Assembly: GCF_001422405.1 (NCBI RefSeq)
Contig: NZ_LMMV01000025.1
Location: 359,708-423,707, forward strand
Source: Pseudorhodoferax sp. Leaf267
GTDB lineage: Bacteria; Pseudomonadota; Gammaproteobacteria; Burkholderiales; Burkholderiaceae_C
Length of the DNA: 64,000 bases
Direction of reading: 5' to 3'
The position numbers and the translations under genes are program-made. This document shows positions 58,747 through 64,000 of this stretch, in pieces (position 1 is the stretch's first letter; each line of letters opens with the position of its first letter). A model generated the notes under the pieces. The model ran no database searches, was not told where the DNA came from, and saw only the letters and a list, made by a program, of their open reading frames with translations.

Positions 58747-58785
58747 GGTGATGCTCCATGCATGCTTGGGTGGAATGAATGTAGG

Positions 58786-58793
58786 TTCTAGAA
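58786..58793. promoter_or_regulatory. Palindrome in the DUF2917/LysR divergent region
   Basis: TTCTAGAA is a perfect 8-bp palindrome centred in the 73-base gap. GGAATG (58772-58777) and CATTCC (58812-58817) also form an inverted repeat around it. Either could be part of the LysR site; no textbook T-N11-A is obvious. Confidence 0.3.
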
Positions 58794-58819
58794 TCCGCCG
58801 CTTCAAACGGTCATTCCGA

Positions 58820-59776
58820 ATGGCTTGCATGCGTGTAGAGAATGCGAAACCCCTGTTGCCCGCTGCCACGGCACGCGACGAGCTGCCGCGGCTGGATCTG
58901 CTGCGCAGCTTTGCCGTGGCCGCGCGCACGCTGAGCTTCACGCAGGCCGCGCACGAGCTGGCGCTCACGCAGTCGGCCGTCAGCCGGCAGATCCAGCAGA
59001 TGGAGGAGGGCCTGGGCGTGGCCTTGTTCGAGCGCCGCCACCGCGCGCTGGCGCTCACGCCCGCGGGCGAGACCATGGCCCGTGCCGTGCACGACTGCCT
59101 GGAGCGATTGCGAGACGCCACAGCCAGCGTGCGGGCCAGCCAGCGCGCGCGCCAGGTGGCCGTCACCACCACGCCGGGCTTCGCCTCGCTGTGGCTGATC
59201 CCGCGGCTGGCGCGCTTTTCCGCCGACCACCCGCAGGTCGACGTGCTGGTCTCGGCCACCAACGACCTGCTGAACCTGGAGCGCAGCCAGATCGACGTGG
59301 CGGTGCGCTTTTGCGCCATCGGCGCCGGCCAGGGCGCGCCGCTGTTCGAGGAGACCGTGCTGCCCGTCTGCGCGCCGCGCCTGCTGCAGGACGCGGCCCG
59401 CCCTTTGCGCCAGCCGGCCGATTTGGCGCGCCACACGCTGCTGGTCATGGAGGCCCACCACGGCATGCCGCCCATGGCCGACTGGGCGCCCTGGCTGGAG
59501 GTGATGGGCCTGAGTGGCCTGCGCGGCACCAACACCTTGCGCTTTTCCAACTACAACGACGCCGTGGCCGCCGCCCTGGCCGGCCAGGGCGTGGCCATCG
59601 GCCGGCTACCGTTGGTGGCGGCGCTGCTGCGCGATGGCCAGCTCGTCACGCCGTTCGGGGGCAGCGGCCAGTCGCAACGCGGCTACTTCGTCGCGGCCTC
59701 GCCGCAGGCCGCGGCCAATGCCGACGCGCAGGATTTCATCGCCTGGCTGCATGCCGAGGCGCTGCTGCCGTGGTGA
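58820..59776 (+). CDS. LysR family transcriptional regulator
   Basis: 318 residues from ATG 58820; another ATG three codons later is possible, and neither has a clear ribosome site. Winged helix: [40 protein letters not shown]. The effector domain contains [20 protein letters not shown] and [20 protein letters not shown], in the GcvA-like branch. It is divergent from the DUF2917 gene, its likely target. Its stop overlaps the GTG start of the glycosylase gene (GTGA). Confidence 0.92.
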   Translation: MACMRVENAKPLLPAATARDELPRLDLLRSFAVAARTLSFTQAAHELALTQSAVSRQIQQMEEGLGVALFERRHRALALTPAGETMARAVHDCLERLRDATASVRASQRARQVAVTTTPGFASLWLIPRLARFSADHPQVDVLVSATNDLLNLERSQIDVAVRFCAIGAGQGAPLFEETVLPVCAPRLLQDAARPLRQPADLARHTLLVMEAHHGMPPMADWAPWLEVMGLSGLRGTNTLRFSNYNDAVAAALAGQGVAIGRLPLVAALLRDGQLVTPFGGSGQSQRGYFVAASPQAAANADAQDFIAWLHAEALLPW

Positions 59777-60279
59777 GCGCGCCGCTGGAGAGCTTCGCGC
59801 CCGTGGCGCGGCCCAATGCGCGCGTGCTGGTGCTGGGCAGCATGCCGGGCGCGCGCTCGCTCGCGCTGCAGCAGTACTACGGCAATCCGCAGAACGCGTT
59901 CTGGAAAATCATGGGCGCGCTGTTCGGCTTCGACCCCGCGCTCACGCCCTATGCCGAACGCCTGGCCGCGCTGCAGGCCCATGGCGTGGCGCTGTGGGAC
60001 GTGCTGGCCCGCTGCGAGCGCCCCGGCAGCCTGGACAGCGCCATCGTGCCGGACAGTATCGTGCCCAACGACTTCGCGGCCTTCCTGCAGGCGCACCCGC
60101 GCATTGCACGCGTGTGCTTCAACGGCGCCAAGGCCGAAGCCGTGTTCCGCCGCCATGTGGCGCCCGGGCTCGCGCTGCCGCAGCCCATCGAGTTCCTGCG
60201 CCTGCCCTCGACCAGCCCGGCGCACGCCGGCATGCCATTGGCTGCCAAGACCGAAGCCTGGCGCGTCGTGCAGCGCTGA
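59773..60279 (+). CDS. DNA-deoxyinosine (hypoxanthine-DNA) glycosylase, UDG superfamily
   Basis: 168 residues from a GTG that overlaps the LysR stop. The motif [20 protein letters not shown] followed by [10 protein letters not shown] is the characteristic start of family-6 uracil-DNA-glycosylase-superfamily enzymes that remove hypoxanthine (deoxyinosine) from DNA (L-G-S/T-M-P-G-x-x-S-L...Y-Y-x-x-P-x-N-x-F-W). [20 protein letters not shown] and the C-terminal [11 protein letters not shown] are the other conserved blocks. It is a base-excision repair enzyme acting on deaminated adenine. Confidence 0.92.
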   Translation: MSAPLESFAPVARPNARVLVLGSMPGARSLALQQYYGNPQNAFWKIMGALFGFDPALTPYAERLAALQAHGVALWDVLARCERPGSLDSAIVPDSIVPNDFAAFLQAHPRIARVCFNGAKAEAVFRRHVAPGLALPQPIEFLRLPSTSPAHAGMPLAAKTEAWRVVQR

Positions 60280-60335
60280 GCACGCCGCAGTGCCGGTGGA
60301 TAGACTGGCCCGGCCCGACCACCAGAGGAGACAAC

Positions 60336-62789
60336 ATGCACAACGAGAAGGCGCGCCGCGCCATGCCCGCACGCTTCACCTTCTGCGCCCTCGCGCTGGC
60401 CCTGGCCGGCTGCGCCAGCGGCCCGCCCATGGAGATGCGCCCACCCTCGGCCTTCGCCGTGCCGGGCCTGGCGCAACCGGCCGACGTGCTGGTCGACCGC
60501 TGGGGCGTGCCCCATGTCTACGCCGGCAACCAGTACGACGCCTTCCTCGTGCAGGGCTTCATCGCCGCGCGCGACCGGCTCTGGCAGATGGACCTGTGGC
60601 GCAAGCGCGGCCTGGGCGAGATGGCCCGCGACTTCGGCCCCGAGTGGGTGGAGCGCGACCGTGCCGCGCGCGCCGTGCTGTACCGCGGCGACATGTACCG
60701 CGAGTGGCTGGCCTATGGGTCCGACGCCAAGCGCGTGGCCGAGGCCTTCACGGCCGGCGTGAACGCCTACGTGGGCCAGGTGCGCGCCAACCCGGCCTTG
60801 CTGCCGCCCGAGTTCAAGCTGCTGGGCTACCAACCCGCGGCCTGGTCGCCCGAGGACGTGGTACGCATCCGCCACCACGGGCTCACGCTGAACTTCACCT
60901 CCGAGCTGGAGCGCGCGCGCACCTTCTGCGCCGGCCTGGCGGGCGCCAGGGCCGAGTGGCTGCGCCGCGAGCTGGACCCACCCGTCACGCCCAAGCTGGC
61001 CGAGGGCCTGGATCCCTGCGGCATCCCGGCCGCCGAGCTGCGCGCGGCCTACCTGCGCGCCACCGAGTCGCCGCAATTCACCAAGGCCAACACGCCGCTG
61101 GCCTCGGCCACGGCCGACGCGGCCGTCGAACAGCAGGTTGCCCAGGGCGACCCGCTGGGCGCGTACGGCAGCAACAACTGGGTCATCGCGCCGCGCCTGA
61201 GTGCCACCGGCCGGCCCATCCTGGCCAACGACCCGCACCGCGCGCACGGCGCGCCCAGCCTTCGCTACATGGCGCACCTGAGCGCGCCCGGCATGGACGC
61301 CATCGGCGCGGGCGAGCCCTTCCTGCCGGGCCTGTCGATCGGCCACAACGGCACCATCGCCTTCGGCCTCACGCGCTTCTACATGGACCAGGAAGACCTG
61401 TACGTGTACGAGCTCAACCCGCAGAACCCGCAGGAGTACCGCTACCAGGGCCGCTGGGAGCCCATGACGCGCGTGACCGAGCGCATCGCCGTGCGCGGCG
61501 AGGCCCAGCCGCGCGAGCTCGTCAACCACTTCACGCGCCATGGCCCGGTGCTGCTGGCCGAGCCCGGCAAGCAACGCGCCTATGCGCTGCGCGCGGCCTG
61601 GCTGGAGCAGGGCATGGCGCCTTACTTCGGCTCGATGGACTACATGCGCGCGCAGAACTGGGACCAGTTCCGCGCCGCCATGAACCGCTGGGGCGCGCCG
61701 GGCGAGAACCAGGTCTACGCCGACCGCCACGGCAACGTGGGCTGGATCCCGGGCGGGCTCACGCCGATCCGGCCAAACTGGGACGGCCTGTCGCCCGTGC
61801 CCGGCGACGGGCGCTACGAGTGGTCGGGCTTTCGCAACGGCGACGAGTTGCCGTGGGAGTTCAACCCCGCGCGCGGCTACGTGGTCACGGCCAACGAGAA
61901 CAACATCCCGCCCGGCCACCCCGCAGCCACCAAGGGCGTGGGCTACGAGTGGAGCGACGCGGCGCGTGCGCTGCGGCTGAAGAAGCTGTTCCAGGACAAG
62001 GCCGCTGCGGGCGGGCGCTTCACGCTGGAAGACTCCGAGCGCATGCAGAACGACATCGTGTCCACGCCCGCGCAGCGCGTGCTGGTGCTGCTCAGGGGCT
62101 TGCGCAGCGACGATGCGCAGACCGCAGCCGGCCTGCGCTTGCTGCAAGGCTGGGACGGCACGATGGACAAGGACAGCGCCGCCGCCGCGCTGTACGAAGT
62201 GTGGGCAGGCAAGACCCTGCGCCAGGCCGTGCTCAAGGCCGGTGCCGGCGAGGCCGCCGCGCTGGCCGGCACGGGCGACAACACGCGCATGGTGCTGCTG
62301 CTCGAAGACCCGACGGGCTGGATGAGCCCTGCGCAACGCGATGCGCTGCTGCTGCAAAGCCTGCCGGCCGCGATGGCGGAGCTGACCACCAAGCTCGGTG
62401 CCGACCCGGCGCGCTGGACCTGGGGCGCACTGCACCGCGCCGAGTTCCGCCATCCGCTCGGCGCGGTCGTCGATGCGGCCACGCGCAAGCAGCTCGACGT
62501 GGGCGACTGGCCCATGTCCGGCTCGGCCTTCACGCCCATGGCCGCCACCTACCGCGCGAGCGATTACAAGCTGACCTCGGGCGCCTCGTTCCGCATGGTG
62601 CTGGACGTGGGCAACTGGGACGCCTCGCGCGTGATCAACACGCCGGGCCAGTCCGGCAACCCGGCCAGCCCGAACTACCGCGATTTGGCGCCGCTGTGGC
62701 TGGACGGCAAGTACGTGCCGCTGGTCTACAGCCGTGCCGCGGTGGAGCGCGCCACCGTGGAGCGCATCCGGCTCACGCCGGGCAACTGA
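60336..62789 (+). CDS. Penicillin acylase family lipoprotein
   Basis: 817 residues; AGAGGAG precedes ATG 60336. A signal peptide with lipobox LAGC (CALALALAGCAS) anchors the protein. N-terminal alpha-subunit region with DVLVDRWGVPHVYA, FIAARDRLWQMDLWRKRGLG. The Ntn-hydrolase nucleophile is Ser279 in AYGSNNWVIAPRLSATGRPI, the S-N-N-W start of the beta subunit that forms by self-cleavage; oxyanion residues lie in LANDPHR and GLSIGHNGTIAFGLT. Such acylases cleave acyl-homoserine lactones, beta-lactam side chains or other N-acyl compounds. As a periplasmic lipoprotein it may act in quorum quenching; substrate untested. Confidence 0.94.
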   Translation: MHNEKARRAMPARFTFCALALALAGCASGPPMEMRPPSAFAVPGLAQPADVLVDRWGVPHVYAGNQYDAFLVQGFIAARDRLWQMDLWRKRGLGEMARDFGPEWVERDRAARAVLYRGDMYREWLAYGSDAKRVAEAFTAGVNAYVGQVRANPALLPPEFKLLGYQPAAWSPEDVVRIRHHGLTLNFTSELERARTFCAGLAGARAEWLRRELDPPVTPKLAEGLDPCGIPAAELRAAYLRATESPQFTKANTPLASATADAAVEQQVAQGDPLGAYGSNNWVIAPRLSATGRPILANDPHRAHGAPSLRYMAHLSAPGMDAIGAGEPFLPGLSIGHNGTIAFGLTRFYMDQEDLYVYELNPQNPQEYRYQGRWEPMTRVTERIAVRGEAQPRELVNHFTRHGPVLLAEPGKQRAYALRAAWLEQGMAPYFGSMDYMRAQNWDQFRAAMNRWGAPGENQVYADRHGNVGWIPGGLTPIRPNWDGLSPVPGDGRYEWSGFRNGDELPWEFNPARGYVVTANENNIPPGHPAATKGVGYEWSDAARALRLKKLFQDKAAAGGRFTLEDSERMQNDIVSTPAQRVLVLLRGLRSDDAQTAAGLRLLQGWDGTMDKDSAAAALYEVWAGKTLRQAVLKAGAGEAAALAGTGDNTRMVLLLEDPTGWMSPAQRDALLLQSLPAAMAELTTKLGADPARWTWGALHRAEFRHPLGAVVDAATRKQLDVGDWPMSGSAFTPMAATYRASDYKLTSGASFRMVLDVGNWDASRVINTPGQSGNPASPNYRDLAPLWLDGKYVPLVYSRAAVERATVERIRLTPGN

Positions 62790-62792
62790 GCG

Positions 62793-63545
62793 TCAGCGTC
62801 CGCCGGACACGTCCATGAAGGTCATGGTCGTGTAGCTCGCGCCTTCCCCCATGAGCCACACCACGGCCTGCGCCACCTCGTCGGCCGAGCCGCCGCGGCC
62901 CATGGGCACCTGGTGCGCGAGCTGGGCCACGCGATCCGGCAGGCCGCCGGAGGCGTGGATGTCGGTCTCGATCAGGCCGGGGCGGATCGCGTTGACGCGG
63001 ATGCCGTCGGACGCCACCTCCTTGGCCAGGCCGATGGTGAAGCTGTCGATCGCGCCCTTGCTGGCCGCATAGTCCACGTACTGGCCGGCGCCGCCCAGGC
63101 GCGAGGCTGCGCTGGACATGTTGACGATGGCGCCGCCCTGGCCGCCATGGCGCGTGCTCATGCGGCGCACGGCCTCTCGCGCGCAGACCAGCGCGCCGAT
63201 CACGTTGATGTCGAACATGCGGCGCAGGCGCGCCACGCTCATGTCTTCCAGCCGCTGCGTGGTGTCCACCACGCCGGCGTTGTTGACCAGGGCCGTGAGC
63301 CGGCCCAGCTGTGCGTCGACCGCCTCGTACATGGCCAGCACCTGGGCTTCGTCGGCCACGTCGGCCTGCACCGCGATGGCGCGGCCGCCGCCATCCGTGA
63401 TCTGCCGCACCACGGCCTCGGCCGCCGCCGCGTCGCGCGTGTAGTTCACGGCCACGGCCCAACCCTGGCGCGCGGCGAGCAGGGCGGTGGCGGCGCCGAT
63501 GCCGCGGCTGCCGCCGGTGATGAGCACGATCTTGTCCTGGGCCAT
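62793..63545 (-). CDS. SDR family oxidoreductase (FabG-like)
   Basis: 250 residues from ATG 63545, with GGAGGAA upstream. NAD(P) motif TGGSRGIGAATALLAARQGW; NNAG in LVNNAGVVDTTQRL; catalytic Ser in NMSSAASRLGG; Y-x-x-x-K in YVDYAASKGAIDSF. The N-Y-T-R-D after strand two suggests NADP(H) preference. Convergent with the acylase gene (3 bases apart) and divergent from the dienelactone hydrolase gene. Substrate unknown; 3-oxoacyl or sugar reductase are both possible. Confidence 0.94.
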   Translation of the reverse strand: MAQDKIVLITGGSRGIGAATALLAARQGWAVAVNYTRDAAAAEAVVRQITDGGGRAIAVQADVADEAQVLAMYEAVDAQLGRLTALVNNAGVVDTTQRLEDMSVARLRRMFDINVIGALVCAREAVRRMSTRHGGQGGAIVNMSSAASRLGGAGQYVDYAASKGAIDSFTIGLAKEVASDGIRVNAIRPGLIETDIHASGGLPDRVAQLAHQVPMGRGGSADEVAQAVVWLMGEGASYTTMTFMDVSGGR

Positions 63546-63692
63546 GTCTTCCTCCGGGTGTTCGATGTGGGCGCATGGTAGTGCGGGTCGCGCGCATGAC
63601 GCCATCGGCCGCAGGGTCAACGCGAATGCTGCTACAACCCAGGGCCTCGCGGGAATCCCCGCACCCCCACCACTTAAAAGGAGCGCAGCAGC

Positions 63693-64000
63693 ATGGGCCA
63701 GTCCACCAATCTCACGTCCGCCGATGGTTTCGTCTTCCCGGCCTATGTCGCCACACCCGAGGGCAAGCCCAAGGGCGCCATCGTCGTGATCCAGGAGATC
63801 TTCGGCGTGAACTCGCACATCCGCAGCGTGGCCGACGGCTATGCGGCCCAGGGCTACCTGGCCGTGGCACCGGCCACCTTCCACCGCGTCAAGCCCGGCG
63901 TGGAGCTGGGCTACAGCGGCGAGGACATGCAGGCCGGCTCGGCGCTGAAAGCCGCGGTCGAGGCGCTGCCCGCGCCCGGCGTGCTGGCCGACATCCAGGC
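63693..64000 (+). CDS. Dienelactone hydrolase family protein (3' end outside window)
   Basis: The ATG at 63693 has AAAAGGAG upstream. The first ~100 residues are visible: MGQSTNLTSADGFVFPAYVA start, VIQEIFGVNSHIRSVADGYA (oxyanion motif, E-I-F-G-V), and GYLAVAPATFHRVKPGVELG. This is the N-terminus of the dienelactone hydrolase/carboxymethylenebutenolidase family, an alpha/beta hydrolase with a Cys nucleophile (beyond the window edge). In chloroaromatic pathways these enzymes open dienelactones; many homologues have broader roles. Confidence 0.92.
   Translation, partial: MGQSTNLTSADGFVFPAYVATPEGKPKGAIVVIQEIFGVNSHIRSVADGYAAQGYLAVAPATFHRVKPGVELGYSGEDMQAGSALKAAVEALPAPGVLADIQ

Noticed and set aside
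1-64000. CRISPR array, tRNA or rRNA genes, complete insertion sequence or integrase
   Set aside because: No spaced direct repeats of CRISPR type, no tRNA/rRNA sequence, and no transposase or integrase recognised by reading both strands.

Overview
The window is about 70% G+C, densely packed with short operons, and carries the family mix of a free-living betaproteobacterium: several TctC/Bug-type binding proteins, many LysR regulators, MCE lipid transporters, a TRAP system, and the G/C-rich hairpin repeat often seen in Comamonadaceae. A Comamonadaceae chromosome (Variovorax/Acidovorax/Ramlibacter-like) is the best guess from gene content alone. I see no rRNA, tRNA, CRISPR array or complete insertion sequence. 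Traces of gene turnover include a TonB receptor collapsed in frame, frameshifted genes, an exporter stub and two toxin-antitoxin loci, one of them broken.

Layout. 1-7237: iron uptake, with the end of one siderophore receptor, a PepSY membrane protein and its small partner, a deleted mini-receptor and two full receptors. 7238-9509: lower-G+C accessory segment with a frameshifted serine beta-lactamase-like gene carrying a CusF-like tail, and an acetyltransferase. 9701-16198: secreted amidase, Crp/Fnr regulator, YigZ-type protein, an MCE operon without an ATPase, two intergenic repeats, a lipoprotein and an unknown protein. 16470-19168: small enzymes (YCII-like, DUF1801, GNAT, DUF4188) and an OMP-decarboxylase paralogue with an altered active site. 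19342-20970: AbiE toxin-antitoxin locus with a disrupted toxin. 21010-25075: TauD-type dioxygenase with a Bug-type binding protein, small membrane proteins, a tautomerase-like protein and a GNAT. 25087-25696: RelE-type toxin, XRE antitoxin and a candidate operator.

25775-32319 is a leftward catabolic operon: SDR dehydrogenase, TRAP binding protein, fused TRAP permease, split transketolase and an LtnD-like dehydrogenase, with a divergent LysR gene. This looks like uptake and oxidation of a small hydroxy acid or sugar acid followed by two-carbon transfer. 33423-37529: LysE stub, lipoprotein, phosphoesterase, GNAT, LysE exporter, and a cyclic-nucleotide-domain patatin phospholipase. 37664-41276: complete MCE lipid ABC transporter (permease, ATPase, MCE protein, lipoprotein).

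41757-45031: a Bug-type binding protein translationally coupled to a self-sufficient CYP116B-type cytochrome P450. 45036-50423: large membrane protein, PPC-domain protein and a winged-helix/ATPase/TPR regulator. 50407-56580: a 1231-residue GMC oxidoreductase/alpha-beta hydrolase fusion coupled to a metallophosphoesterase, then an anchored hydrolase. A phased array of TTCAG/CTGAA boxes lies at 56638-56719 before a DUF3563-like gene. 57500-64000: small protein, GNAT, DUF2917/LysR divergent pair, DNA glycosylase, penicillin acylase-like lipoprotein, SDR and the start of a dienelactone hydrolase.

The most unusual items are the GMC/hydrolase fusion (four-cysteine motif and a cysteine nucleophile), the phased TTCAG array, the kinase-less split-transketolase operon, and the degraded AbiEii toxin next to an intact antitoxin.
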